Shown piece after piece: positions 7,475-15,545 of a DNA stretch of 64,000 nucleotides. The notes beneath the pieces are model-generated. The model ran no database searches. It was given only the letters and a program-made list of their open reading frames with translations, and had not been told where the DNA came from. This stretch comes from Psychroserpens luteus. GTDB taxonomy: Bacteria > Bacteroidota > Bacteroidia > Flavobacteriales > Flavobacteriaceae. A program made the translations under genes and the position numbers. Within the stretch, counting starts at the first letter, position 1. Each line of letters begins with the position of its first letter. The DNA lies in NCBI RefSeq assembly GCF_015319355.1, contig NZ_JADILU010000002.1, forward strand, positions 62,001 to 126,000, written 5' to 3'.

Positions 7475-8713
7475 TTAAAACTCATAAATAGTCACACCAC
7501 TTCTCAGCTTAGGTTCAATAAATGTGCTCTTTGGTGGCATTTTAAGTCCGTCGTCTGCAATGTGTTTCATTTCGTTAATGTCAACAGGAACCATGCCAAA
7601 TCCAACCGCATATTCACCAGAGTCAATAGCGCTTTTAACATTGATGACATCTTTCTTTCCGTTGATGTAATTAATTCTAATATCGTTACGTAAATCTTCA
7701 ATACCTAAAATAGGTTTCAAAATAGTATTATATAAAATTTGCGGATCCAAAGCATCAAGAGATGTTTTAAAATTGTATCCTGTTTTCCGAAGATATAAAG
7801 AATAAAATTCACCATCTAAATACATGCTGAAATGATGTTTTTTTGATGGCTTATAAGGCATAATACCTCTATTTTCTATTCGGAAAATCGTATCCAATTG
7901 AATCAAGAATTCTTCTTTAGTCAATCCGTTTAAATCTTTAACGAGTCTATTAAATTCGTGAATACGCAATTCAGATTCCGGAATTAAAAACGTCATAAAT
8001 TGATTGTAAGATTCCAGTCCTGTATGATTAGGGTTTTGCTCTTTTTCATCTTTATATAACAAATATGAAGAGGCAGAACGATGGTGACCATCTGCAATGT
8101 AAATGGTTGGCATCTGTTCAAATTCTTTCTGTATAGTTGCGATGATGTCTGAGTTTTCTAATTTCCAAAGATAATGTGTATCTCGATAGGTTGTCGTGAA
8201 TTCAAACTCAGCACGTTCTTTTTGTAACTCTTTAATGATTTTTGAAATCACTTGATTGTCAGGATAGGTGAGGAGTACAGGCTCTGCATTAAAGCCAACG
8301 GTTTTTAAATAGTCTTTGAAAATTCGTTCTCGATACTCAATCGTGTCTTCATGTTTTTTGATAAAATCTTTTTCATAATCTTCAGCACTTGCAGCTGCAA
8401 CAATACCATTAAACACTTGTTTGTCACGATCTACAATTTTATAAATATAATAACTTGGAATTTCATCATGAACAAATACATTATCCTCTTTAAATTCTAA
8501 ATAACGATTCCTCACTAGTTGATAACGTTCTGTACCTGTTATTTCTCGATCATATTTATAACCAGGATTTACTATATGTAAAAATGAAAACGGGTTATAA
8601 TTTAAACGAGCCTCACGCTCTGCTTGCGTATAGGTTTGGTAAGAACGAGAAGCCACTAAACTGACTTTATCTCGTGTTGGTCGTACTGCTTTAAATGGAA
8701 GTATTTTTGCCAT
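7475..8713 (-). CDS. DUF1015 family protein
   Basis: A 412-residue cytoplasmic protein of the DUF1015 family. Typical are the start AKILPFKAVRP, a YNPFSFLHIVNPG block, the TIYIADGHHRSASSY motif near residue 210 and the VLLTYPD stretch. The family is widespread in Bacteroidetes, often near serine-synthesis genes, but its reaction is not established; the ADGHHR motif suggests a ligand or metal site (inference). It is followed 17 bases downstream (minus strand ahead of it is 8731) by the broken M23 gene's 3' fragment, which lies upstream in transcription order. Confidence 0.88.
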   Translation of the reverse strand: MAKILPFKAVRPTRDKVSLVASRSYQTYTQAEREARLNYNPFSFLHIVNPGYKYDREITGTERYQLVRNRYLEFKEDNVFVHDEIPSYYIYKIVDRDKQVFNGIVAAASAEDYEKDFIKKHEDTIEYRERIFKDYLKTVGFNAEPVLLTYPDNQVISKIIKELQKERAEFEFTTTYRDTHYLWKLENSDIIATIQKEFEQMPTIYIADGHHRSASSYLLYKDEKEQNPNHTGLESYNQFMTFLIPESELRIHEFNRLVKDLNGLTKEEFLIQLDTIFRIENRGIMPYKPSKKHHFSMYLDGEFYSLYLRKTGYNFKTSLDALDPQILYNTILKPILGIEDLRNDIRINYINGKKDVINVKSAIDSGEYAVGFGMVPVDINEMKHIADDGLKMPPKSTFIEPKLRSGVTIYEF

Positions 8714-8730
8714 ATATTACTTTACATTTC

Positions 8731-8934
8731 TCAATTTCTATTTTTATATATAAAATCTGTTGGATCTAAATAGCCTGTTGTTTCTGTAGAATATCCAGGA
8801 CCTATATCTAATCCTATTTCATTTCTAATCTCTAAAAGCAAATGTACCAAATATGTACCATTGCAATTCCCAATAGTCGCAATTTGCTCTCCTTTTTTTA
8901 TGAATGTATCTTGCGTCACTAACATCATATCACC
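8731..8934 (-). pseudogene. M23 peptidase gene, 3' fragment (split by insert)
   Basis: The C-terminal 67 codons of an M23 (lysostaphin-type) metallopeptidase whose N-terminal part lies 1.74 kb away at 10676-11118. The fragment reads GDMMLVTQDTFIKKGEQIA, then IGNCNGTYLVHLLLEIRNE. M23 enzymes normally end with an H-x-H zinc motif followed by E (as in HLHxE); here the second His is Leu (VHLLLE), so a metal ligand is missing even if the gene were rejoined. Joining 8934 to 10676 restores one uninterrupted frame of about 214 codons. An internal ATG pair at 8923-8928 could start translation, but no catalytic domain would result. Confidence 0.8.
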
Positions 8935-8940
8935 GGTTTA

Positions 8941-9056
8941 GTATAAGCGTAGTGCAGGATTAAAAGCGCTTCACTTTCAGTTTACCTATACAGTTTTTAT
9001 ATTCAATTCGTTTCAAATTTATTACTTTAGCCAGCATTACGCTTATACATTGTTAG
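8941..9056 (-). repeat. attC-like imperfect palindrome after the antiporter gene
   Basis: GTATAAGCGTAGTGCAGG (8941-8958) pairs with CCAGCATTACGCTTATAC (9031-9048) with two mismatches in 18. On the minus strand, which is the coding strand of the cassette gene, the site begins CTAACAATGTATAAGCG, like the TAAC-type start of VCR/attC sites. The arms are 72 bases apart. Confidence 0.55.
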
Positions 9057-9072
9057 CTACTGTGCTTTCTTT

Positions 9073-10533
9073 CTATATTTTAAGTGTTTTATAAACTTCA
9101 TCAAAAACATTGTGTTTGTCTGCGAGAACTATCAAAGTATCCTGCGCTTTAATTTTCGTTGCTCCGTTTGGTGTTATATAATTATTATCTCTTATAATCA
9201 TTGCAATTATTGCATTTTTTGGAAACCCTAATTCCACAATTTTCTTATCTACCGCACTATAGTCTGAAGTTATCAAAATTTCTTTCATTTCAGCTTTGGG
9301 ATTTTCTGATAATAGCAAATCTGTTGCGGTTAATTTCTTTGCTTGTTCAGGTAATGCCACATTTAACCATTTTGCAACAATAGAAAGCGTAGTTCCTTGG
9401 ATTAATATTGATGTCACTGAAATGAAAAATACAATGTTAAAAATCATATGTGCTTTATCGATTCCTGCCAAAAGTGGATAAGTAGCAAACACAATCGGAA
9501 CAGCACCACGTAACCCAACCCAAGAAATATAAAATCTTCTTTTCAGTTTCATTTTGAAAAACATTAGGCTAATAAATACGCCTAAAGGTCGTGCAACAAC
9601 TATTAGGAACACTGAAATGAGTAGTCCAATGCCCATATATGGAATAATTTGAGAAGGAAAAACAAGTAGGCCTAATGTAAGGAACAGAACAATTTGCATT
9701 AGCCACGCTAAACCATCAAACATTTTTAAAATGGTTTTTTTATGTATTAGGTCTTGATTGCCTAAATAAACCGCACAAATGTAAATGGCAAGAAACCCAT
9801 TGCCACCCACAAAATCGGTAGCTGAAAATGTAATGAACATCAATGTGATAACCAATACAGGGTAGAGCCCCTCAAAGTCAAGTTTGATTTTGTTGATGAT
9901 ATATTTACTAGATATTCCAAAGGCAATACCTGCTATGCCTCCTAAAATCATTTGTTGTAAAAACAATGGAATTATAGAGAGAAAACTTTGGTCTTGATTG
10001 ATTACTAAAGTTAAAAATGCAATAGTTAACACATACGCCATTGGATCGTTACTTCCACTTTCCAATTCTAAAGTTGGTCTTAAATTAGTTTTTAGTGCTA
10101 GGTTTTTTGAACGTAGAATTGAAAAGACTGCAGCTGCGTCTGTTGAAGATACAATCGAACCTAATAGTAAACTCTCATAAATGGTAAAATCTGTAATAAA
10201 CCATACAAATGTACCAAGAGAAACCGCTGTTAATAAAACACCTAATGTTGATAATAGAATCCCTTCTCGGAGAATGGGTTTAACGTCTGTCCAATTGGTG
10301 TCAAGTCCACCTGAAAACAAAATGAAGTTAAGTGATACAATACCAATAAATTGCGCAAGTCTTGGGTCGTCAAAACGGATACCACCAATACCGTCAGAAC
10401 CTGCCAACATTCCAATTACCATAAAAAGTAATAAGGTAGGAACACCAAATTTGTAAGAAGTCTTACCTACAATAATACTTACAAGAAGCAATAGTGAGCC
10501 AATTAATAGTATATTTTCGATTGTTAAGTTCAT
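9073..10533 (-). CDS. CPA1-family K+(Na+)/H+ antiporter, NhaP2-like
   Basis: A 486-residue inner-membrane protein. About twelve to thirteen hydrophobic helices fill residues 1-385, with the CPA1 elements FGVPTLLLFMVIGMLAG, SSTDAAAVFSILR and the ion-site ELESGSNDPMAY (the N-D pair). After the membrane domain comes a TrkA-C/RCK-C-like cytosolic domain (about 410-486), as in NhaP2/CvrA, which exchange K+ or Na+ for protons. It is the only gene in an insert that splits an M23 peptidase gene. The 5' side of the insert (10534-10675) is noncoding and could hold its promoter. Which cation it carries is inference from the RCK-C domain. Confidence 0.9.
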   Translation of the reverse strand: MNLTIENILLIGSLLLLVSIIVGKTSYKFGVPTLLLFMVIGMLAGSDGIGGIRFDDPRLAQFIGIVSLNFILFSGGLDTNWTDVKPILREGILLSTLGVLLTAVSLGTFVWFITDFTIYESLLLGSIVSSTDAAAVFSILRSKNLALKTNLRPTLELESGSNDPMAYVLTIAFLTLVINQDQSFLSIIPLFLQQMILGGIAGIAFGISSKYIINKIKLDFEGLYPVLVITLMFITFSATDFVGGNGFLAIYICAVYLGNQDLIHKKTILKMFDGLAWLMQIVLFLTLGLLVFPSQIIPYMGIGLLISVFLIVVARPLGVFISLMFFKMKLKRRFYISWVGLRGAVPIVFATYPLLAGIDKAHMIFNIVFFISVTSILIQGTTLSIVAKWLNVALPEQAKKLTATDLLLSENPKAEMKEILITSDYSAVDKKIVELGFPKNAIIAMIIRDNNYITPNGATKIKAQDTLIVLADKHNVFDEVYKTLKI

Positions 10534-10662
10534 TCTTTTTCCTCTTATATCTTATTCTACATTGGTATTGTTTCTCGTCAAGGAAGTTGGTGAAATTGTG
10601 TGGTGTATTCTCTTTTAGTAACCCTCACTTTGTCAACTTACACAAAGTTGTTTCGGAGTTGA

Positions 10663-11118
10663 TCATGCATTACAGCCAAAATGCGTATATAAAGATTCAT
10701 AGAGTTTATCATTGTGTAAATGAACAATTCTCACCACATTTCCCCAACCACCTTCATAATCTTTTACTTCACTAATATAACCATTTGCTACGGAATATAT
10801 TGGATCACCCAAATTACTATTTCCACTACCAACACCATTCCAATCATCACCTAAATGATTATTTTCTTTAAATTTTTGAGCATTGTAGTATCCACGAGCA
10901 TTTGGTTTTCCTATAGGGAAATCAAAACCATTAAAAGCGAAGTTAGGGTTCTCTTCAAAGAGTTTGATGTCATCTGTTTTTTCTTCGGAAATTGGAATTT
11001 TATTAACTATAATATCTATGTTTTCGGGAAGGCTTGTAACTTCATTTACAGATGTGTCTTTTTGTTTACAGCTAATTACTATAATACACAGACTACAAAA
11101 TATAAGAAGTCGGATCAT
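10663..11118 (-). pseudogene. M23 peptidase lipoprotein gene, 5' fragment (split by insert)
   Basis: The N-terminal part of the split M23 gene. A lipoprotein signal (LCIIVISCKQK) precedes a region with the first zinc motif of M23 peptidases (NNHLGDDWNG) and the strand SVANGYISEVKDYEGGWGN. The native sequence runs to codon 148 (10676); the remaining codons (C-N-A-stop, to 10663) come from the insert. M23 enzymes cut cell-wall peptide cross-links in the periplasm. The fragment lacks the second zinc motif and cannot be active. It starts just after the YcxB-like gene ends. Confidence 0.82.
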
Positions 11119-11119
11119 A

Positions 11120-11581
11120 TTATTCTTGTATCATTAATAGCTTGCTAAAGTCACTAAAGTCATTTTTTGAATAGAAAACATCTTTCGGGACATATATAAA
11201 ATTACCTTGTTGAATATATAGCATCCAATAATCCTTTCTAGAAATAATATTTTTGATATTACGTAAAGGGATTTTAGATTCAGTTCCACTTCTCTCAAAA
11301 TAAAGGTTTGAATCATCAAATGACATATTAATGGTTTCAAAAAGAATATCATTACTTTTTGATTTTGACCAGAAATAAAGATAAATGAAAACAATTATAG
11401 GATAAGCAAAACCAAAAATGATAATAAATGTCGAGAAACTATCCTTACCAAATTTATTGAAATTAAATGTAGATATCAATAGCATTAACAAATAAAGCCA
11501 CCAAGATTTTTTAAACCTTTTTTCAATAACAATAGCTGTATATTTTTCTTTTGTTAAATTATAAGGTTTGGTTTTTATCAT
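11120..11581 (-). CDS. Small membrane protein with YcxB-like C-terminal domain
   Basis: A 153-residue protein with two adjacent hydrophobic helices (about 27-45 and 52-71) and a soluble C-terminal domain, FETINMSFDDSNLYFERSGTESKIPLRNI, which resembles the YcxB-like PH-type beta domain by its pattern (SFDDxxLxxxxxxxxxxIPLxxIxxI). It ends one base before the M23 fragment starts, so the two were probably one operon. Function unknown. Confidence 0.7.
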   Translation of the reverse strand: MIKTKPYNLTKEKYTAIVIEKRFKKSWWLYLLMLLISTFNFNKFGKDSFSTFIIIFGFAYPIIVFIYLYFWSKSKSNDILFETINMSFDDSNLYFERSGTESKIPLRNIKNIISRKDYWMLYIQQGNFIYVPKDVFYSKNDFSDFSKLLMIQE

Positions 11582-11628
11582 AAAAATTAAGTAAGGTTCT
11601 ATAACTGAAAGACTTTGAACGTACCTGT

Positions 11629-12519
11629 TTACTTCCTAAACTGCTTAGCTACATGTTCTGCCTTTCTGCTTTCAGAATAATCATAAAAACCTTCACCAGA
11701 TTTTACGCCTAGTTTTCCAGCTCTTACCATATTTACTAATAACGGACAAGGTGCGTATTTTGGATTTTTGAATCCGTCGTACATCACATTTAAAATCGAA
11801 AGACATACATCAAGACCAATAAAATCTGCTAATTGCAAAGGTCCCATTGGATGAGCCATTCCAAGTTTCATAACGGTATCAATTTCTTCAACACCAGCAA
11901 CACCATTGTATAATGTCTCAATAGACTCGTTAAGCATTGGCATTAAAATTCTATTAGCTACAAATCCAGGATAATCATTCACCTCTGTAGGTACTTTTCC
12001 TAAAGTTTTAGAGAGTTCCATAATAGTTTTAGTGACCTCGTCACTAGTATTATAACCACGAATAATTTCAACCAATTTCATGATTGGCACAGGATTCATA
12101 AAATGCATTCCAATAACCATGTCTGGTCTAGAAGTCACTGCTCCAATTTGTGTAATTGAAATAGAAGATGTGTTTGATGCTAGAATAGCATCTTTTCTAC
12201 AAGCTTCGTCTAATTGTTTGAATATTTTGAGTTTTAAATCGATGTTTTCGGTTGCAGCTTCAACAACTAAATTTGCATCTTTAACACCAGCTGTAATATC
12301 TGTAAAGGTTGTAATATTATCAAGTGTAGCTTTTTTGTCATCTTCGGAAATTTTCTCCTTAGACACCATTCTATCTAAATTTTTAGAAATAGTATCCATT
12401 CCTCGTTTAAGATTCGCTTCACTAAGATCTATTAATTGTACTTTAAATCCAGATTGAGCAAAGGTGTGGGCAATTCCGTTTCCCATTGTTCCTGCTCCTA
12501 TAACTGCTATGTTTTTCAT
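11629..12519 (-). CDS. 3-Hydroxybutyryl-CoA dehydrogenase
   Basis: A 296-residue cytoplasmic enzyme that oxidises 3-hydroxyacyl-CoA (typically 3-hydroxybutyryl-CoA) with NAD(P). The Rossmann motif GAGTMGNGIA opens the protein; catalytic elements are NTSSISIT, the His in GMHFMNPVPIMKLVEI and the later NRILMPMLNE. It is the single-domain Hbd/PaaH form, not the large FadB/FadJ fusion. It lies 3' of a small membrane protein gene and the Gfo/Idh/MocA gene, an order I associate with flavobacteria. Pathway (beta-oxidation, butyryl-CoA or phenylacetate) cannot be decided here. Confidence 0.92.
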   Translation of the reverse strand: MKNIAVIGAGTMGNGIAHTFAQSGFKVQLIDLSEANLKRGMDTISKNLDRMVSKEKISEDDKKATLDNITTFTDITAGVKDANLVVEAATENIDLKLKIFKQLDEACRKDAILASNTSSISITQIGAVTSRPDMVIGMHFMNPVPIMKLVEIIRGYNTSDEVTKTIMELSKTLGKVPTEVNDYPGFVANRILMPMLNESIETLYNGVAGVEEIDTVMKLGMAHPMGPLQLADFIGLDVCLSILNVMYDGFKNPKYAPCPLLVNMVRAGKLGVKSGEGFYDYSESRKAEHVAKQFRK

Positions 12520-12556
12520 ATTCTTATGCTTAACCTTTTCCGAAGAAAAGAAAATT

Positions 12557-12730
12557 TTATTTGTTTTTATTCTTATTATATATCGTTACTATCATCGCAA
12601 AAATCAATAGAACACTAGATAATGTTTGCATCCAGAATCCGTTATCATAATCATCTGTTGTTGTAACATTAATGATTATCATAATGATACATGCGATAAT
12701 TAAAATGATAGGTAATATGTTTTTCTTCAT
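12557..12730 (-). CDS. Small two-helix membrane protein (57 aa)
   Basis: An intact 57-codon frame starting ATG-AAG-AAA-AAC at 12730. The product has two hydrophobic helices (about 5-22 and 36-52), joined by a short acidic loop (TTTDDYDNGFW) and ending in a basic NKNKNK tail. It fills the otherwise unexplained gap between the 3-hydroxybutyryl-CoA dehydrogenase and oxidoreductase genes on the same strand. An A-rich leader precedes it. I recognise no family; it may be a real small protein, judged by the membrane pattern and positive-inside tail. Confidence 0.6.
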   Translation of the reverse strand: MKKNILPIILIIACIIMIIINVTTTDDYDNGFWMQTLSSVLLIFAMIVTIYNKNKNK

Positions 12731-12778
12731 TACTTCTTATTTGAGTTTCCTTTCCTGAAGAAAGGATTAAGAATGAGA

Positions 12779-13738
12779 CTAAAATTGATCTATAATCATT
12801 GTAGCCACACGTAGAGCTTCAGTTCCATCATGTAACGTCACAATAGGTGTTGTGTTATTATTTATGGCATCTGCAAAAGTTTCTAACTCATCTAAAATAG
12901 CATTGTTATTAGCCACTTCTGGATTGTCAAAATAGATTTGTTTTTTAACGCCTTCTGCATTTTGAAGAATCATATCAAAATCACCAGGAGTTACAGGTGC
13001 ATCTTTCATTTTAACGACTTCACATTTTTTCTCAAGAAAATCTACAGAGATGTAGGCGTCTTTTTGAAAGAAACGTGTCTTTCTCATATTTTTTAATGAA
13101 ATGCGACTTGCAGTAAGATTGGCTACACATCCGTTTTCAAACTCTATTCGTGCATTTGCAATATCTGGTGTATCACTAATCACCGAAACACCACTTGCAT
13201 TCACCTTTTTAACTTTAGATTTCACGACACTTAGTATAATGTCAATATCGTGAATCATTAAATCTAAAACCACAGGAACATCTGTACCACGTGGATTAAA
13301 TTCTGCCAAACGATGTGTTTCAATAAACATTGGGTTTTTGATCTGTTCTCTCACAGCTATAAATGCTGGATTAAAACGTTCTACGTGACCTACTTGTCCG
13401 CGAATATCATGTTCAGATAATAATTCTCTAATATGCTCAGCCTCTTCAACGGTATTGGTAATTGGCTTTTCTATGAAAATATGTTTCCCAAATGAGATGG
13501 CTCTTTTAGCACAATCATAGTGTGATAACGTAGGTGTTACGATATCAACCATGTCAACAGCTTGAATGAGCTCTTCCATGGTTTTAAAATATTTGTAACC
13601 AAATTCTTCTTCCACCTTTTTACCATTAATTTCGTCTGCATCATAGAAACCTACAAGTTCATATTTATCAGATTGATTAAGAAGTCTTAAATGAATTTTT
13701 CCTAGATGACCAGCACCAAGTACACCAGCTTTTAGCAT
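12779..13738 (-). CDS. Gfo/Idh/MocA family oxidoreductase
   Basis: A 319-residue NAD(P)-dependent oxidoreductase. The N-terminal Rossmann fold has GAGHLGKIHLRLL, the second domain begins after IFIEKPITNTVEEAE (the EKP motif whose Lys is catalytic in the family), and GHVERFNPAF and VLDLMIHDIDIIL follow. The substrate is unknown; family members act on sugars, inositols or bile-pigment precursors. It is the first gene of the run leading to the 3-hydroxybutyryl-CoA dehydrogenase. Confidence 0.88.
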   Translation of the reverse strand: MLKAGVLGAGHLGKIHLRLLNQSDKYELVGFYDADEINGKKVEEEFGYKYFKTMEELIQAVDMVDIVTPTLSHYDCAKRAISFGKHIFIEKPITNTVEEAEHIRELLSEHDIRGQVGHVERFNPAFIAVREQIKNPMFIETHRLAEFNPRGTDVPVVLDLMIHDIDIILSVVKSKVKKVNASGVSVISDTPDIANARIEFENGCVANLTASRISLKNMRKTRFFQKDAYISVDFLEKKCEVVKMKDAPVTPGDFDMILQNAEGVKKQIYFDNPEVANNNAILDELETFADAINNNTTPIVTLHDGTEALRVATMIIDQF

Positions 13739-13899
13739 TGTTTTACGATTTTTATCAAAAGTAAGATTTTTAGACGTTTTTTTATGTGAAATTGATAATA
13801 AAAATACCTCTAATTTGAGTAGTTGATAATTCGTTTAGATTTAGCTTTCAGTATAAAAATGTTTCCGCTATTTTTACATAGCAAACCTAACAAACTACT

Positions 13900-14541
13900 T
13901 TGAAAGATACATTTAAACATCAAGGCTTACGACAAAAATTAGTTGACATTCTAAAAACCAAAGGAATAACCGACAATAAAGTGCTTGACGCTATTGGTAA
14001 AATCCCGAGACATCTCTTTATGGATTCTAGTTTTCTAGACCATGCCTATCAAGATAAAGCATTTCCAATTGGAGCAGATCAAACGATTTCACAACCGTAC
14101 ACAGTTGCATTTCAAACCGAATTAATGCAAGTTAAGCGAGGCGATACTGTTTTAGAGATTGGTACAGGAAGTGGTTACCAAACTGCAGTTTTATGTTTAT
14201 TAGGAGCAAAAGTGTTTAGTATAGAACGTCAAAATGAACTCTATAAAAAAACGAGTAAGTTTTTACCTAAATTAGGATATCGTGCAAAGAAACTCATTTT
14301 TGGAGATGGTTATATTGGTTTAGAAACCGAAGCACCTTTTGATAGTATTATTGTTACTGCTGGAGCACCTTTTGTACCAAAGCCTTTATTGAGTCAGTTG
14401 AAAATAGGAGGACGTTTAGTGATTCCTGTTGGTGATGATGTGCAAGTGATGACCTTGTTTATTAGAAAAGGACCAAAGGATTTTGAACAACATGAGTTTG
14501 GGGAATTTCGATTTGTGCCTTTGTTAGAGGATAGGAATTAG
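13900..14541 (+). CDS. pcm: Protein-L-isoaspartate O-methyltransferase (TTG start)
   Basis: A 213-residue SAM-dependent methyltransferase that tags isoaspartyl residues in damaged proteins for repair. The motif order is conventional: IPRHLFM, DQTISQPYTVAFQTELM, the SAM loop LEIGTGSGYQTAVL and post-I SIERQNELY, then DSIIVTAGAP and GGRLVIPVGD. The start codon is TTG at 13900, giving MKDTFKHQGLRQKLV, which matches where homologues begin; no ATG precedes it in frame nearby. Monocistronic; a short dispersed repeat and a decayed small gene follow. Confidence 0.92.
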   Translation: MKDTFKHQGLRQKLVDILKTKGITDNKVLDAIGKIPRHLFMDSSFLDHAYQDKAFPIGADQTISQPYTVAFQTELMQVKRGDTVLEIGTGSGYQTAVLCLLGAKVFSIERQNELYKKTSKFLPKLGYRAKKLIFGDGYIGLETEAPFDSIIVTAGAPFVPKPLLSQLKIGGRLVIPVGDDVQVMTLFIRKGPKDFEQHEFGEFRFVPLLEDRN

Positions 14542-14546
14542 ATGAT

Positions 14547-14563
14547 CTCGCAAAGACGCAAAG
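14547..14563. repeat. CGCAAAG-type dispersed repeat
   Basis: CTCGCAAAGACGCAAAG sits just after the pcm stop. It shares its CGCAAAG units with the element at 6115-6146. Repeats of this kind are frequent in Bacteroidetes intergenic DNA (from memory); no function is implied. Confidence 0.4.
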
Positions 14564-14599
14564 TTGTGTTTGATTACTCTTATTCAAAATATAAACAAT

Positions 14600-14716
14600 A
14601 TGAGAAAAAGACTTTCTATAATTACATTTATTATTGCTGTTGCAGTTTTGGCTAAGTTTTGAATAGGTGTTTATGAGCATGATGAATTTATTATGGAACA
14701 TCAATTTTCTGATTAA
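14600..14716 (+). pseudogene. Decayed small gene with in-frame TGA
   Basis: ATG at 14600 opens a 20-residue hydrophobic segment (MRKRLSIITFIIAVAVLAKF), then TGA at 14660-14662; the same frame continues for 17 more codons (IGVYEHDEFIMEHQFSD) to TAA at 14714-14716. A signal-like helix followed in frame by a hydrophilic acidic tail suggests one small secreted or membrane protein broken by a nonsense change. Family unknown. Confidence 0.4.
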
Positions 14717-14744
14717 AGGTTTCAAATATAAAAAAACCTAAAAA

Positions 14745-15539
14745 ATGCAAAAATCAATTTTCGAAATATCTAAAATGGATTGTCCTTCGGAAGAAAATCT
14801 AATTCGGATGAAATTGGATGATATTACTGAAATTAGAAATCTCGAATTTGATATCGCTAATAGAAGATTGGTTGTATTTCATGTTAGCAATCTTGATACC
14901 ATCGAAAATTCACTTACGGAATTAAAGTTAGGTTCTAAAAAAATCTCAACAGAACAAACAGACCAAATCGATTTTGTAGAAGATAGCAATCAACGAAAAT
15001 TACTTTGGACAGTTCTCATTATAAATTTCGCTTTCTTTATTATAGAAATGGCAACAGGACTCTTCTCAAAGTCTATGGGATTAGTTGCAGATAGTTTAGA
15101 TATGCTTGCCGATTCTTTTGTTTATGCGATAAGTCTTTTAGCAGTTGGAGGAACACTAATCAAAAAAAAGAAAATTGCTAAACTTGCAGGTGTCTTTCAA
15201 ATTATACTGGCAGTTTTTGGTTTTCTGGAAGTAATTAGGCGATTTTTTGGAGCAGAAGAATTACCAAACTTTTCCACAATGATTGTTATTTCAGTTTTAG
15301 CACTTGTGGCGAATGGTGTATGTCTCTATACTTTACAGAAATCTAAAAGTAACAACGAAGCTCATATGAAAGCCAGTATGATTTTTACGTCAAATGATGT
15401 TGTCATTAACGGTGGAGTTATTTTAGCTGGAATATTAGTTAATGTACTCCACTCCAATAAACCCGATTTAATAATTGGTATGGTTGTTTTTGTCTTGGTA
15501 GTTCAAGGTGCTTTTAGAATATTGAAATTGAGTAAATAG
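14745..15539 (+). CDS. Cation diffusion facilitator-type transporter with HMA-like N-terminal domain
   Basis: A 264-residue protein. Residues 1-70 form an HMA-like alpha/beta domain (FEISKMDCPSEENLIRM, then FDIANRRLVVFH) in which the usual CxxC is reduced to a single Cys. Six membrane helices follow. Helix 2 has the CDF metal site D-x-x-x-D in VADSLDMLADSFVY; the partner site in helix 5 reads SNDVVINGG, with Asn in place of the usual Asp. CDF proteins exchange divalent metals (Zn, Co, Fe, Mn) for protons. Substrate unknown; the altered second site makes specificity uncertain. Convergent with the Coa1-like gene 6 bp downstream. Confidence 0.83.
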   Translation: MQKSIFEISKMDCPSEENLIRMKLDDITEIRNLEFDIANRRLVVFHVSNLDTIENSLTELKLGSKKISTEQTDQIDFVEDSNQRKLLWTVLIINFAFFIIEMATGLFSKSMGLVADSLDMLADSFVYAISLLAVGGTLIKKKKIAKLAGVFQIILAVFGFLEVIRRFFGAEELPNFSTMIVISVLALVANGVCLYTLQKSKSNNEAHMKASMIFTSNDVVINGGVILAGILVNVLHSNKPDLIIGMVVFVLVVQGAFRILKLSK

Positions 15540-15545
15540 TAATTT

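Larger units (their letters stand above)
8935..10675 (-). mobile_element. Cassette-like insertion carrying an antiporter gene
   Basis: A 1741-bp segment sits inside the M23 gene and removing it restores that reading frame exactly (H-F-G-D across the joint), with up to a 2-bp ambiguity (CC/GG) at the junction. It contains one gene, the antiporter, in the same direction as the host gene, followed by an attC-like imperfect palindrome at 8941-9056. This single-gene-plus-palindrome layout is that of an integron cassette. No integrase or transposase is in the window, and the expected GTTRRRY core is not recognisable at the 3' junction, so the class of element is inference. Confidence 0.65.

Noticed and set aside
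9201-10456. Several plus-strand open frames of 60-93 codons across the antiporter
   Set aside because: All lie opposite the NhaP2-like gene in its conserved motifs and read as hydrophobic complements without start context.
11134-11394. Alternative minus-strand frame overlapping the YcxB-like gene
   Set aside because: The other frame carries the two membrane helices and YcxB-like domain; this one is hydrophobic noise.
14600-14716. Selenocysteine-type reading of the in-frame TGA
   Set aside because: No SECIS-like hairpin was seen after the TGA and no selenoprotein family matches; a nonsense mutation is simpler.
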